Of a stretch of 64,000 bases of DNA, positions 41,529-50,493 are shown piece by piece (position 1 is the stretch's first letter; every line of letters starts with the position of its first letter). Source of the stretch: an uncultured Corynebacterium sp. (GTDB lineage Bacteria > Actinomycetota > Actinomycetes > Mycobacteriales > Mycobacteriaceae); the NCBI RefSeq assembly GCF_943914615.1, contig NZ_CALUCS010000007.1, positions 35,079 through 99,078 of the forward strand, in the 5' to 3' direction. A program made the translations under genes and the position numbers. The notes under the pieces are model-generated. The model was not told where the DNA came from. It worked only from the letters and a program-made list of their open reading frames with translations, and did not search any database.

Positions 41529-42323
41529 CTATTTGCGCGGAGTGAGGATTCGCGGTCCATCAGCGGTCGCGGCGACGGTGTGCTCCCAGTGCGAGGAGAA
41601 ACTGCCGTCATCGGTCAGCACGGACCATTCGTCGTCCAACACGTAGGAATCCGCCGTGCCCAGTGCCAACATCGGCTCAATAGCCAGCACGGAGCCTTCC
41701 TGGATCTCCGGGCCTCGCCCACCTCGGCCTTCGTTGGCGAGGTATGGATCCTCGTGCATTGTGCGGCCAATGCCGTGGCCGCCATAACCGTCGACGATCC
41801 ACAGCTCCACGTCGAACTTCCGCGCGGCGGCTTCGGTCGCCTTCTCCAACGCCCAGGACACATCCGTCAGCCGGTTGCCGGGCACCATCGCCTTCAGGCC
41901 TTCGTAAAGCACCCATTCGGTCGCGCGGTTTAGGCGGTCGTGTTCCTCGGCGATTTCGCCGATGCCGAAGGTCCAGGCGGAGTCCCCCACCCAACCGTTG
42001 AGCGTTGCACCGCAGTCGATGGAGATCAGGTCGCCCTCCTTCAGCACCACGTCTGCGGATGGAATGCCGTGGACGATCATGTCGTTCGGGCTCGCGCAGA
42101 TGGAACCCGGGAAGCCGCCGTACCCCTTGAAGGTCGGGGTGGCGCCGTGGTCGCGGATGACCTGCTCGGCCACGCGGTCCAGGTCGAGCGTGGTCTTGCC
42201 CGGCGCCGCAACCTTCTTGACCTCCTGCAGCGCCAGTCCGACGATCTCCCCGGCGGCCTGCATCGCATCCAGCTGCTCGGCGGTCTTCGCCGCGATCTTC
42301 TTGTTCTTTCGCCTAAAACCCAT
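41529..42323 (-). CDS. map: Methionine aminopeptidase type I
   Basis: A 264-residue metalloprotease removing the initiator Met. The pita-bread fold has metal ligands in ISIDCGATLNGWVGDSAW (Asp, Asp), VDGYGGHGIGRTMHEDP (His), VLAIEPM (Glu) and a final Glu in SSHWEHTVA. Length fits a type I enzyme with a short N-terminal extension. It follows adk after 135 bp containing a terminator-like hairpin and the dispersed motif. Confidence 0.95.
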   Translation of the reverse strand: MGFRRKNKKIAAKTAEQLDAMQAAGEIVGLALQEVKKVAAPGKTTLDLDRVAEQVIRDHGATPTFKGYGGFPGSICASPNDMIVHGIPSADVVLKEGDLISIDCGATLNGWVGDSAWTFGIGEIAEEHDRLNRATEWVLYEGLKAMVPGNRLTDVSWALEKATEAAARKFDVELWIVDGYGGHGIGRTMHEDPYLANEGRGGRGPEIQEGSVLAIEPMLALGTADSYVLDDEWSVLTDDGSFSSHWEHTVAATADGPRILTPRK

Positions 42324-42354
42324 GTGGTTTCGCTTCTGTTCTCTTTGCTTACTC

Positions 42355-42375
42355 GTTTTTTCTTAGTGACGCCCC
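42355..42375 (-). repeat. Dispersed motif copy upstream of map
   Basis: On the minus strand GGGGCGTCACTAAGAAAAAA lies about 32 bp upstream of the map ATG. Its GGGGCG pairs with an adjacent CGCCCC to make a small hairpin (about 42370-42385). It is nearly identical to the copy at 15282. Confidence 0.65.
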
Positions 42376-42396
42376 TCGCGGGGCGAATAACCACAA

Positions 42397-42436
42397 ATCC
42401 CGCCAGGTCGGACCGTGTGGGGCCGGCTGGCGGGAT
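42397..42436 (-). terminator. Terminator-like hairpin downstream of secY-adk
   Basis: ATCCCGCCAG and its perfect complement around a 20-nt loop, followed on the minus strand by TTGTGGTTATT. It lies 23 bp past the adk stop. The U-tract is weak. Confidence 0.65.
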
Positions 42437-42458
42437 CAGCGATTCTTGCGCGCGGGGT

Positions 42459-43004
42459 TTACTTGTCCAGCGCGTTCAGCGTGGTGCAGGAGATGTCCTC
42501 CACGGTGCCCTCTGCGTCGATGTTCAGCAGAACGTCCTTGTAGTGGTCGATCAGCGGGGCGGTCTCTTCCCGGTAGACCTCCAGGCGGGTGCGAATCGTG
42601 TCCTCGTTGTCGTCGTTGCGGCCGCGGGCCAGCATGCGATCAACAACAACATCCTCGGAGACTACGTAGTTGATGACTGCGTCCAGGGAGTGGCCATCCT
42701 CCTGCAGCATCTTCTCCAGCAGCTCTGCCTGCTCGATGGTGCGGGGGAAGCCGTCCAGCAGGAATCCGTCGGCGGCATCCTCCTGGTTCAAGCGGTCGCG
42801 AACCATGTCTGCGGTGACGGAGGTCGGAACCAGCTTGCCAGCGTCCATGTACTCCTGCGCCTGCTTGCCCAGTTCGGTGCCCTGGGAGATGTTGGCGCGG
42901 AACAGATCGCCGGTGGAGATGTGCGGGATCTTCAGCGCATCGGACAGCAGGGATGCTTGGGTGCCCTTGCCAGCGCCGGGAGGGCCGAGCAGAACTAGTC
43001 TCAT
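42459..43004 (-). CDS. adk: Adenylate kinase
   Basis: A 181-residue short-form enzyme (no LID zinc domain) interconverting ATP + AMP and 2 ADP. The P-loop is LLGPPGAGKGTQA, the AMP-binding region STGDLFRANIS, and FLLDGFPRT follows. Its ATG overlaps the secY stop by 4 nt (ATGA), so it is coupled to secY. Confidence 0.97.
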   Translation of the reverse strand: MRLVLLGPPGAGKGTQASLLSDALKIPHISTGDLFRANISQGTELGKQAQEYMDAGKLVPTSVTADMVRDRLNQEDAADGFLLDGFPRTIEQAELLEKMLQEDGHSLDAVINYVVSEDVVVDRMLARGRNDDNEDTIRTRLEVYREETAPLIDHYKDVLLNIDAEGTVEDISCTTLNALDK

Positions 43005-44335
43005 TTGAGGAATCCTTCGTAGTTAGACTGCATAACTTGCGATTCGAGTTGCTTGATCGTGGTCAGAGCAACGGACACCAGAATCAGGATGGCGGTACCA
43101 CCGAACGGCATCTGGCCCTGGCCTGCGGCCTGCGTCGTCTGCACACCCATGTTGATGAGGATGTTAGGCAGAACGGCGATGAGCGCCAGGTAGATGGAAC
43201 CGACGATCAGCAGACGGTTCATCACATATCCAAGATACTCCGCGGTCGGGCGACCCGGGCGGATGCCCGGAATGAAGCCACCGTACTTCTTCATGTTATC
43301 CGCCTGATCGTAGGGATCGTACTGGACGGAGACGTAGAAGAAGGAGAAGAAGATGATCAGTGCCACGTACAGCAGGATGTACTGCCAGGCAGCCGGGTCC
43401 GTCAGCACGGACATGACGTTCTGGTTCCACCAGTTCTCCTGGCCAGCACCCTCCGGGTTTCCGGACTGGATGATCTGAGGAATCAGAATCGGAACGGTAA
43501 GCAGCGAAGAGGCGAAGATCACTGGGATAACGCCGGCCTGGTTGACCTTCAGCGGCAGGTACGTGGAGGTCTCGCCGTACTGGCGGCGGCCAATCATACG
43601 CTTTGCGTACTGAACCGGGATGCGGCGCTGGCCCTGCTCGATGAAGACCACGCCGACGACCAGGATCAGCACGCCAACCAGCACTGCGGCGAAGACGAAG
43701 CCACCGGAGCTGGAGAAGATCGAGGCGCCCTGCGCCGGCAGAGAGGTGGCAATACCCGCGAAGATCAGCAGCGACATTCCGTTGCCGATACCGCGGTCGG
43801 TGATCAGCTCACCCATCCACATCAGCAGCACCGCACCGGAGGTCATGACCAGTACCATGGCCACCAGACCGAACACGCCCGTGCCGTCCTTCAGGACCTG
43901 CACGCCCTGCCCCAGCAGCTGCCGGCGATCCGCCAGCGCCACAATGCCCGCGGACTGGAGTAGTGCCAAAGCCACGGTCAGGTAACGGGTGTATTCCGTC
44001 ATCTTCGCCTGGCCGGACTGGCCTTCCTTCTTCAGCTGCTCGAACTTGGGGATCACCACAGTCAGCAGCTGCACGATAATCGAGGCCGTAATGTACGGCA
44101 TGATACCGACGGCGAAGACGGAGAGCTGCAGCAACGCACCACCTGAGAACAGGTTGATCAGCGAGTACATGGCCGAGCTGTCGGTCAGGTCGGAGATCTG
44201 CGACTGGATCGAGCCGTAATCCACGCCTGGGGTGGGGATCTGGGCGCCAATGCGATAGAGGATGATCATCGCAAGCGTGAACAAGATCTTCTTGCGAAGA
44301 TCAGCGTTCTTGAACGCCGAGGTGAGGGCGGACAA
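43001..44335 (-). CDS. secY: Protein translocase subunit SecY
   Basis: A 444-residue, ten-helix channel protein of the Sec translocon. Marks include MIILYRIGAQIPTPGVDY, the plug/TM2 region SGGALLQLSVFAVGIMPYITASI, and the C-terminal QMPFGGTAILILVSVALTT and YEGFLK. It heads a secY-adk unit, with a terminator of the rplO operon upstream. Confidence 0.98.
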   Translation of the reverse strand: MSALTSAFKNADLRKKILFTLAMIILYRIGAQIPTPGVDYGSIQSQISDLTDSSAMYSLINLFSGGALLQLSVFAVGIMPYITASIIVQLLTVVIPKFEQLKKEGQSGQAKMTEYTRYLTVALALLQSAGIVALADRRQLLGQGVQVLKDGTGVFGLVAMVLVMTSGAVLLMWMGELITDRGIGNGMSLLIFAGIATSLPAQGASIFSSSGGFVFAAVLVGVLILVVGVVFIEQGQRRIPVQYAKRMIGRRQYGETSTYLPLKVNQAGVIPVIFASSLLTVPILIPQIIQSGNPEGAGQENWWNQNVMSVLTDPAAWQYILLYVALIIFFSFFYVSVQYDPYDQADNMKKYGGFIPGIRPGRPTAEYLGYVMNRLLIVGSIYLALIAVLPNILINMGVQTTQAAGQGQMPFGGTAILILVSVALTTIKQLESQVMQSNYEGFLK

Positions 44336-44514
44336 ACTTTGCCTCCTGTGTAGTTTCTTACCTTCGTGCGGGATCTACTGGCCAGCGCACCTGCACTTCA
44401 AGATACGCCCGCATAGAGGCGACACCAATTGCAACCTGTACAGGTTAGCAGACAGGACAAATGCTTAGGATACTGTACCACCCATAACGCGCTGCAAATA
44501 AAGCGCCATAGAAA

Positions 44515-44554
44515 AATCGCCCCACCAGCGCAATGACGCACTGGCAGGGCGATT
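44515..44554 (-). terminator. Intrinsic terminator of the rpsH-rplO operon
   Basis: AATCGCCC and GGGCGATT with an inner CCAG/CTGG pairing make a long hairpin, followed on the minus strand by TTTTTC. It lies 41 bp past rplO. The remaining 44336-44514 should hold the secY promoter. Confidence 0.85.
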
Positions 44555-44595
44555 CTTTGTAGCTAAGCGCGGCTAGAGCGGGCTAGCCGTCTTGC

Positions 44596-45045
44596 TTACT
44601 TAGCCTCGGTAGCGGTGCCACCGGCAGCCTCGATCTTCTGCTTTGCAGAGCCCGAGAACTTGTTTGCGGTGACGTTCAGCTTCACGCTGATCTCGCCGTT
44701 ACCCAGAATCTTCACCGGCTGGTTCTTACGAGCCAGACCAGCTGCAACGATGTCTGCGACGGTGACGTCGCCACCGTTGGAGAATGCCTTCTCCAGGTCA
44801 GACACGTTAACCACCTGGTAGGTGACCTTGGCGGGGTTCTTGAAGCCCTTCAGCTTAGGCAGGCGCATGTGCAGTGGCATTTGGCCACCCTCGAATGCTG
44901 CCGAAACCTGCTTACGAGCCTTGGTGCCCTTGGTACCACGACCTGCGGTCTTGCCCTTAGACGCCTCACCACGACCCACGCGGGTCTTGGCCTTCTTGGC
45001 GCCCGGAGCGGGGCGGAGGTCGTGGAGCTTAATTGGATCGCTCAT
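44596..45045 (-). CDS. rplO: 50S ribosomal protein L15
   Basis: A 149-residue L15. IKLHDLRPAPGAKKAKTRVG, GRGTKGTKARKQ, FEGGQMPLHMRLPKLKGF and the C-terminal FSGSAKQKIEAAGGT are diagnostic. It is the last gene of this spc segment; secY is a separate unit. Confidence 0.98.
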   Translation of the reverse strand: MSDPIKLHDLRPAPGAKKAKTRVGRGEASKGKTAGRGTKGTKARKQVSAAFEGGQMPLHMRLPKLKGFKNPAKVTYQVVNVSDLEKAFSNGGDVTVADIVAAGLARKNQPVKILGNGEISVKLNVTANKFSGSAKQKIEAAGGTATEAK

Positions 45046-45047
45046 GT

Positions 45048-45233
45048 TTACTCTCCTGCCACTTCTTCGACCTCGACCATGTGGCGCACAGTGTTGATCT
45101 GACCGCGGACGATCGGGTTGTCCTCACGGACGACCGTCTGGCCAATGCGCTTCAGGCCGAGAGAGCGCATGGAATCGCGCTGCTTCGGCTTGGTTCCGAC
45201 CAAGCCCTTAACCTGGGTGATCTTCAAAGCCAT
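45048..45233 (-). CDS. rpmD: 50S ribosomal protein L30
   Basis: A 61-residue L30 (LKITQVKGLVGTKPKQRDSM, LGLKRIGQTVVRED, GQINTVRHMVEVEE). It lies 3 bp after rpsE and 2 bp before rplO. Confidence 0.97.
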   Translation of the reverse strand: MALKITQVKGLVGTKPKQRDSMRSLGLKRIGQTVVREDNPIVRGQINTVRHMVEVEEVAGE

Positions 45234-45236
45234 TGC

Positions 45237-45881
45237 TTATGCCCCCTGTCCTGCTGCACGTGCGCGCAGCATAGCGGCCGGAGCAACCTCGTCCAGGGAC
45301 TTGCCACGGCGTGCGGCAACCTCTTCCGGACGGACCAGCTGCTTCAGGCCAGCCACGGTTGCGTGGACAATGTTGATGGCGTTGTCGGAGCCCAGGGACT
45401 TCGACAGGATGTCCTGCACGCCGGCGCACTCCAGCACCGGGCGGACAGCGCCACCAGCGATCACACCGGTACCGGGTGCTGCAGGCTTCATCATGACGAT
45501 GCCTGCAGCGTCCTCACCCTGAACCGGGTGGGTGATGGTGCCGTTGATCATCGGTACGCGGAAGAAGTTCTTGCGAGCCTCTTCTGCGCCCTTCTGGATA
45601 GCGGCAGGAACTTCCTTGGCCTTGCCGTAGCCGACGCCGACCATGCCCTGGCCGTCGCCGACGATGACCAGCGCGGTGAAGCTGAAGCGGCGACCGCCCT
45701 TCACAACCTTCGAGACGCGGTTGATGGTAACCACGCGCTCGATGAACTGGCTGCGCTCATCCTGCTGGTTGCGACGATCGTTACGTCCACCGCGGTCGTT
45801 GCGGCCGTTACGCTCGTTGCGCTCCTTCTTGTCGTTGTTCTCGGCGGAGCGTCCGCCGTTACGTTCACGTCCCGACATCAC
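45237..45881 (-). CDS. rpsE: 30S ribosomal protein S5
   Basis: A 214-residue S5. A highly charged N-terminal extension of about 45 residues (NERNGRNDRGGRNDRRN) precedes the double-stranded RNA-binding domain (FIERVVTINRVSKVVKGGRR, FSFTALVIVGDGQGMVGVGYG) and the C-terminal domain (AAPGTGVIAGGAVRPVLECAG). S5 guards decoding fidelity. Confidence 0.97.
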   Translation of the reverse strand: MMSGRERNGGRSAENNDKKERNERNGRNDRGGRNDRRNQQDERSQFIERVVTINRVSKVVKGGRRFSFTALVIVGDGQGMVGVGYGKAKEVPAAIQKGAEEARKNFFRVPMINGTITHPVQGEDAAGIVMMKPAAPGTGVIAGGAVRPVLECAGVQDILSKSLGSDNAINIVHATVAGLKQLVRPEEVAARRGKSLDEVAPAAMLRARAAGQGA

Positions 45882-45918
45882 GCGTTCCTTCCGTTGGTGT
45901 TGTTCGTGGAGTTGGTCA

Positions 45919-46323
45919 TTAGAACTTCAGACCACCTTCGCGGGCAGCATCAGCCAGAGCGGCGACGCGGCCGTGGTACTTGTAGCCTGCGCGGTCGAAG
46001 ACGACAGCCTCGATGCCAGCGGCCTTGGCGCGCTCGGCGATCAGCTGGCCAACCTTCGCACCGCGAGCCTTCTTGTCGCCCTCCATAGCGCGCACATCGG
46101 CTTCCATCGTGGATGCTGCGACCAGGGTGTGGCCTGCAACATCGTCGATGACCTGTGCGTGCATGTGGCGAGAGGTGCGGTGAATTACCAGACGCGGGGT
46201 CTCCGGGGTGCCGGAGAGGGTCTTGCGGATACGGAAGTGACGACGTGCGCGTGCGGTGCGGCGGCGGGTGGAAATGTCCTTGCCCACCGGCAGACGCTTT
46301 TCGTTTTGTGCAGTGTTGCTCAT
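45919..46323 (-). CDS. rplR: 50S ribosomal protein L18
   Basis: A 134-residue 5S rRNA-binding protein. ARRHFRIRKTLSGTPETPRL, VIHRTSRHMHAQVIDDVAG and VVFDRAGYKYHGRVAALAD identify it. Its ATG overlaps the rplF stop by 1 nt. Confidence 0.97.
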   Translation of the reverse strand: MSNTAQNEKRLPVGKDISTRRRTARARRHFRIRKTLSGTPETPRLVIHRTSRHMHAQVIDDVAGHTLVAASTMEADVRAMEGDKKARGAKVGQLIAERAKAAGIEAVVFDRAGYKYHGRVAALADAAREGGLKF

Positions 46324-46859
46324 TACTTACCCGTCTTTCCGACCTTGCGACGGACCTGCTCGCCCTCGTAGCGAATGCCCTTGCCCTTGTAAGGATCATC
46401 CTTACGCAGACGGCGGATGTTCGCGGCGATCTGTCCGACCTGCTGCTTGTCGATACCTGCGATGGAGAACTTGGTGTTGCCATCCACGGCGAAGGTGATG
46501 CCCTCCGGTGCCTCAATCAGCACAGGGTGGGAGTAGCCCAGTGCGAACTCCAGGTTCTTGCCCTTGAGCTGCACACGGTAGCCAACACCGAAGATTTCCA
46601 TGTTGATGGTGTAGCCCTTGGTCACGCCCTCGATCATGTTGAAGACCAGGGAGCGGGACAGGCCGTGCAGGGAACGATTCTTGCGGTGATCATCCGGGCG
46701 GGAAACGACGAGCTCCTCGCCTTCCTGGGCCACGGTGATCGGAGCCGGAATGTCCTGGCTCAGGGTGCCCTTCGGACCCTTGACCTCGACAGACTGGCCG
46801 TTGATGTTGATGGTGACGCCAGAGGGGACAGCCACCGGTGCCTTGCCAACACGAGACAT
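46323..46859 (-). CDS. rplF: 50S ribosomal protein L6
   Basis: A 178-residue L6 near the factor-binding site. MSRVGKAPVAVPSGV, VEVKGPKGTL and the C-terminal IRRLRKDDPYKGKGIRYEGE are diagnostic. Confidence 0.98.
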   Translation of the reverse strand: MSRVGKAPVAVPSGVTININGQSVEVKGPKGTLSQDIPAPITVAQEGEELVVSRPDDHRKNRSLHGLSRSLVFNMIEGVTKGYTINMEIFGVGYRVQLKGKNLEFALGYSHPVLIEAPEGITFAVDGNTKFSIAGIDKQQVGQIAANIRRLRKDDPYKGKGIRYEGEQVRRKVGKTGK

Positions 46860-46877
46860 GGTTTGGACCTCCTCTAG

Positions 46878-47276
46878 TTACCAGACGTAGGCGAGAACTT
46901 CTCCGCCTACACCCTTGTTCTGAGCCTCACGGTCGGTCAGCAGGCCGTGGGACGTGGAAATGATGGCCACACCCAGGCCGCCGAGAACCTGCGGCAGCTC
47001 GTTGGACTTTGCGTACACACGAAGACCCGGCTTGGAGACACGACGCAGCCCGGAGATAGAACGCTCGCGGGACGGGCCGTACTTCAGCTCGATGTCCAGT
47101 GTCTTGCCAACCTTGGCGTCATTGACGGTGTAGTCAGCGATGTAACCCTCCTCCTTCAGAATCTCGGCGATGTTCGCCTTGATCTTGGAGGAAGGCATGG
47201 AGACGGACTCATGGAACGCGTTGGATGCGTTCCGCACGCGGGACAGCATGTCCGCGATGGGATCAGTCATGGTCAT
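46878..47276 (-). CDS. rpsH: 30S ribosomal protein S8
   Basis: A 132-residue S8 (MTMTDPIADMLSRVRNASNA, MPSSKIKANIAEILKEEGYI, VSKPGLRVYAKSNELP, ISTSHGLLTDREA, GGEVLAYVW). It is the first gene of the rpsH-rplO unit. No rpsN lies upstream of it. Confidence 0.98.
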   Translation of the reverse strand: MTMTDPIADMLSRVRNASNAFHESVSMPSSKIKANIAEILKEEGYIADYTVNDAKVGKTLDIELKYGPSRERSISGLRRVSKPGLRVYAKSNELPQVLGGLGVAIISTSHGLLTDREAQNKGVGGEVLAYVW

Positions 47277-47356
47277 AAGTTTTGACCCATAGCCTTTCTC
47301 ATTGCGGTTCCCAGCCCACCCAGGATGCGTGTACCGCGCGCTTGCTGGCTACTAGC

Positions 47357-47384
47357 GCGCCCCATGCTAAATAACATGGGGTGC
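47357..47384. other. Stem-loop in the rpsH leader
   Basis: GCGCCCCATG pairs with CATGGGGTGC (one mismatch) around an 8-nt AT loop about 80 bp upstream of rpsH. No T-run follows, so an mRNA leader structure or operator is more likely than a terminator. Confidence 0.4.
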
Positions 47385-47540
47385 TCGCCGCCGTGTCCGC
47401 GCGGCCGCTTTATTGGGCGAGGGGCCTACAACAAAGTGGATTGATGTTTACACTGCTCACGCTGCCAACCCAGTTTTGGGCATGGGGCAACGCAAGACCT
47501 GATAACTCTAGCAATCACCTGCGGGTTTCCCCAAATCGCT

Positions 47541-47563
47541 GTTTTTCTTGTTTTGTGACGCCC
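47541..47563 (-). repeat. Dispersed motif copy upstream of rpsH
   Basis: Minus-strand reading GGGCGTCACAAAACAAGAAA. It overlaps a small GCCC-TTA-GGGC hairpin and lies about 265 bp upstream of rpsH. Confidence 0.5.
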
Positions 47564-48040
47564 TTAGGGCCAGAAGTCCAGCAGATCAGGTGCAGGCCAG
47601 CCCCAATCGCGACCGAACCCGAATGGTCCGCGCGTTGATACGGCTGGTTAGCACGAATGGGCTCGGCGGGCAGCAGGACGGAGAGGCTCATGGGGGTCGA
47701 AGGGCTGAAAACTCTCGAGGCCGTTCCAGTTAAGGGCGATGTGGTGTGGAGTTAGGGTGGCGTGTCAAGCAGTGAAGAATAAGCAGATAATGTGCGTAGA
47801 ATTTGTGCTACATGAGTAGCGAAACAGAGTTACTAAGGCTTCCTACCTGCACGTTTCAGCCGTTACGTGAATTGCCTCACACTTTTGCTGCACCTATTGC
47901 GAGAGTGAGTTGCAGTTCACTACACATGTTGTACGTACACGAAGTACAGACTTGCGGCACCCGGTCGGAACTCGCAGAACCGATCACTACCCCGCCGCAA
48001 CCTTGCAGTTTTTATACACCCCTCTCGGAAGGAGATTCCT

Positions 48041-48463
48041 TTGAAGTTCAAAAAGTCCCTCATCACCCTGGCCGCAGCATCCTCCGTCGCCCTGGCTGGC
48101 GTTCCGGCTGCAGTTGCAGACGACGCCGCTGAGGCACCGGTCGCCGCCGATGCCGCAACCCAGCCGGTTGCCGACGAGGCCGACACCGAGGCTCCCGCAG
48201 AGGACGCTACCGAGGGTGATGACCAGGCGGAGGCAGACGACGAGGCCGAGGCTGGCGACGAGACCACCGACAACGAGGGCTCCGAGGACGAAGGTTCCAC
48301 CGAGGGCTCCATCGACAGCGAGAAGAAGGAGAAGCTGAAGGGCTCCATCGACAAGCTGACCGGCTGGGACGACTCCACCTCCACCCTGGACAAGATTAAG
48401 GATGTTATCGGCTTCATCGGCAAGATCGTGAAGACCTTCGCTGGCATCCCGGGCTCCAACTAA
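48041..48463 (+). CDS. Small acidic secreted protein (paralogue of the 50494 protein)
   Basis: A 140-residue exported protein from a TTG start with a strong GGAAGGAG site. The signal peptide MKFKKSLITLAAASSVALAG ends at AVA, cleaved after about residue 26. A very acidic Ala/Glu/Asp segment follows to about 95. The C-terminus carries GSIDKLTGWDDSTSTLDKIK and an amphipathic helix (VIGFIGKIVKTFAGI). The signal peptide and the GS-x-DK-xx-GWD block recur in the 50494 protein. Family not recognised; a cell-envelope or pore-forming role is possible but unproved. A strong terminator follows. Confidence 0.85.
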   Translation: MKFKKSLITLAAASSVALAGVPAAVADDAAEAPVAADAATQPVADEADTEAPAEDATEGDDQAEADDEAEAGDETTDNEGSEDEGSTEGSIDSEKKEKLKGSIDKLTGWDDSTSTLDKIKDVIGFIGKIVKTFAGIPGSN

Positions 48464-48507
48464 GAGTCCACTGAGTCGCGCGCCGACTGCGGCGCGCTTC
48501 AACTAAT

Positions 48508-48567
48508 AAAAGACCCCCACTTCCCTACCTTCGAAGTTTTCCTCGAATGGGAAGTGGGGGTCTTTTT
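48508..48567. terminator. Bidirectional terminator between the secreted-protein gene and rplE
   Basis: An 18-bp perfect stem (AAAAGACCCCCACTTCCC and complement) around a 23-nt loop, ending in TTTTT. It isolates the plus-strand secreted-protein gene from convergent rplE. Confidence 0.92.
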
Positions 48568-48654
48568 GTGTTAGCGCCTCTGCAACAGCATCGGCGCCAG
48601 AGCTAACGTTGCCGGAGCTAACGTCTCAGCGCTGATTTACTCAGCGGAGCCCTT

Positions 48655-49206
48655 CTACTTGAAGGGGAAGCCCAGCTCGCGCAGCAGTGCGCGGCCTTCA
48701 TCGTCGTTGGTTGCAGTGGTAACGACGGTGATGTTCATACCGCGAGGACGATCGATCTTGTCGACGTCGATCTCGTAGAACATGGACTGCTCGGACAGGC
48801 CGAAGGTGTAGTTGCCGTGGCCGTCGAACTGCTTGTCATTCAGGCCGCGGAAGTCACGAATACGCGGCAGAGCGACGGTCAGCAGGCGGTCCAGGAACTC
48901 CCACATGCGGTCGCCACGCAGGGTAACGCGGGCGCCGATGGGCATGCCTTCACGCAGCTTGAAGTTAGCGATTGCCTTCTTCGCGGTGCGGATCTGCGGC
49001 TTCTGACCGGTGATCTTGGTCAGGTCTTCGATTGCACCGTTGATCAGCTTGGAATCGCGAGCAGCGTCGCCGACACCCATGTTGACGACAACCTTGGTGA
49101 TGCCCGGGATCTGCATGACGTTCTCGTAGCTGAACTCGCCGTTCAGCTTCTCGCGGATTTCCTCACGGTAGCGAGTCTTCAAACGTGGGGTGTAGTTTTC
49201 GCTCAT
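48655..49206 (-). CDS. rplE: 50S ribosomal protein L5
   Basis: A 183-residue 5S rRNA-binding protein. NVMQIPGITKVVVNMGVGDA, TGQKPQIRTAKKAIANFKLR, GARVTLRGDRMWEFLDRL and IDRPRGMNITVVTTA are diagnostic. It ends the rplN-rplX-rplE unit. Confidence 0.98.
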   Translation of the reverse strand: MSENYTPRLKTRYREEIREKLNGEFSYENVMQIPGITKVVVNMGVGDAARDSKLINGAIEDLTKITGQKPQIRTAKKAIANFKLREGMPIGARVTLRGDRMWEFLDRLLTVALPRIRDFRGLNDKQFDGHGNYTFGLSEQSMFYEIDVDKIDRPRGMNITVVTTATNDDEGRALLRELGFPFK

Positions 49207-49208
49207 CG

Positions 49209-49523
49209 TTAGATGTCCTTCCCGTTGCGCTTGGACACGCGGATCTTCTTACCGTCTTCGTCGAAGCGGTAGCCGATACGGGTCGGGTTGCCGTCGGAGT
49301 CAACGACCATCACGTTGGACACGTGGATCGGAGCTTCCTGGGTAACGATGCCGCCGGACTCAGCGCCGCGCTCTGGAGCGGAGTTTGCAACGTGCTTCTT
49401 GATTCGGTTGACGCCCTCGACCAGGACCTTGTCGCGCTGCGGGTAGGCCTCGATGACCTTGCCCTTTGCACCCTTGTCCGGGCCGGAGATAACCAGTACG
49501 GTGTCGCCCTTACGGATCTTCAT
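49209..49523 (-). CDS. rplX: 50S ribosomal protein L24
   Basis: A 104-residue assembly-initiator protein. MKIRKGDTVLVISGPDKGAK (KOW motif), VLVEGVNRIKKH and PIHVSNVMVVD identify it. It abuts rplN directly and lies 2 bp before rplE. Confidence 0.97.
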   Translation of the reverse strand: MKIRKGDTVLVISGPDKGAKGKVIEAYPQRDKVLVEGVNRIKKHVANSAPERGAESGGIVTQEAPIHVSNVMVVDSDGNPTRIGYRFDEDGKKIRVSKRNGKDI

Positions 49524-49895
49524 TTAGAGCACCTCCGGAGCCAGGGAAACGATCTTCATGAACTTCTTGTCGCGAAGCTCACGTGCGACCGGGCCGAAGA
49601 TACGGGTGCCGCGGGGATCGTTGTCGTTTGCCTTGATGATGACAGCCGCGTTCTCATCGAATGCGATGTAGGAGCCGTCCGGACGACGGGTCTCCTTCTT
49701 AGCGCGGACAATGACAGCCTTGACGATGTCGCCGGCCTTGACGGTGCCGCCCGGTGCAGCTTCCTTGACGGTAGCTACGACGACATCACCGATACCAGCG
49801 GAGCGTCGAACGGAACCACCGAGCGGACGGATGACCAGGATTTCCCGGGCACCGGTGTTGTCGGCAACTCGCAGACGCGATTCTTGCTGAATCAC
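49524..49895 (-). CDS. rplN: 50S ribosomal protein L14
   Basis: A 123-residue L14 (MIQQESRLRVADNTGAREIL, VVRAKKE-like VIVRAKKETRRPDGSYI, DPRGTRIFGPVARELRDK). It heads a separate unit here; in many bacteria it directly follows rpsQ, but an iron-uptake set intervenes. Confidence 0.98.
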   Translation of the reverse strand: MIQQESRLRVADNTGAREILVIRPLGGSVRRSAGIGDVVVATVKEAAPGGTVKAGDIVKAVIVRAKKETRRPDGSYIAFDENAAVIIKANDNDPRGTRIFGPVARELRDKKFMKIVSLAPEVL

Positions 49896-50493
49896 TTGAG
49901 TCTCCTAATTTGACCTAGATTTTTGCTTGCCGTGCGTGGGATTTCCGACCCTCGCGCACGCGGTCTGTGCCAGCGCGCGTTCCCCGCGCCTTCTGGCAAC
50001 CGCTATATTCTTCCACAGCCCAGTTCACGCAACCAAATCGCCGTATCAGAGTTTTTCGGCGCGGCGGTGGATTTCGCGTATCGGGGGGTATGTTACCTCA
50101 CCCCCGCGCGATTCTTTTTCTTTCTTGTTGACGCCTCCCTCACGCTCCGTTGCCTCACTATTCCAGCAGGTCTGCTAACACTGAACCAGCATGGTGTTTT
50201 ACACATAGAAGCTACTGGTCAGATCATGCCTATGGCGTGGGCTTATGTGCAGGCGCTTACACGCCATGGACAGCTAAAGCGCACATAGCGAAGCAGTCGC
50301 GATTCAAAAATCTCTCAACCGGACAGGCGCTTTTCAGTCTGCGCTCAGGCACCATGGAGGCTGTTCTGCGAGCTCTCTCAGTACGCAGGTAGCACATTTG
50401 CACCGTGCTTAAAGTGCACGGGCATGTTAGATTTATCCTCGTACAACGGCCAGCTCAGGCCGACGCACCATTTTTCACGTGAGGATTAAACGC
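49896..50493. other. Divergent intergenic region upstream of rplN
   Basis: About 600 bp between divergent rplN and a plus-strand secreted-protein gene, with no credible gene. It carries a dispersed motif copy (50111-50138) and should hold both promoters. Confidence 0.45.
50111..50138 (-). repeat. Dispersed motif copy upstream of rplN
   Basis: Minus-strand reading GGAGGCGTCAACAAGAAAGA with further A-rich sequence, about 215 bp upstream of rplN. Confidence 0.55.

Larger units (their letters stand above)
47277..48040. other. Long intergenic region between rpsH and a small secreted-protein gene
   Basis: A 764 bp divergent region without a credible gene. It contains a leader hairpin (47357-47384) close to rpsH, a dispersed motif copy (47541-47563), and an AT-rich stretch at 47750-47900 that should carry the promoter of the plus-strand secreted-protein gene. 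Confidence 0.5.

Noticed and set aside
47803..48132. Open frame of 109 residues overlapping the start of the 48041 secreted-protein gene
   Set aside because: It runs through the ribosome-binding site and signal peptide of the better supported TTG-started gene and has no protein-like features.
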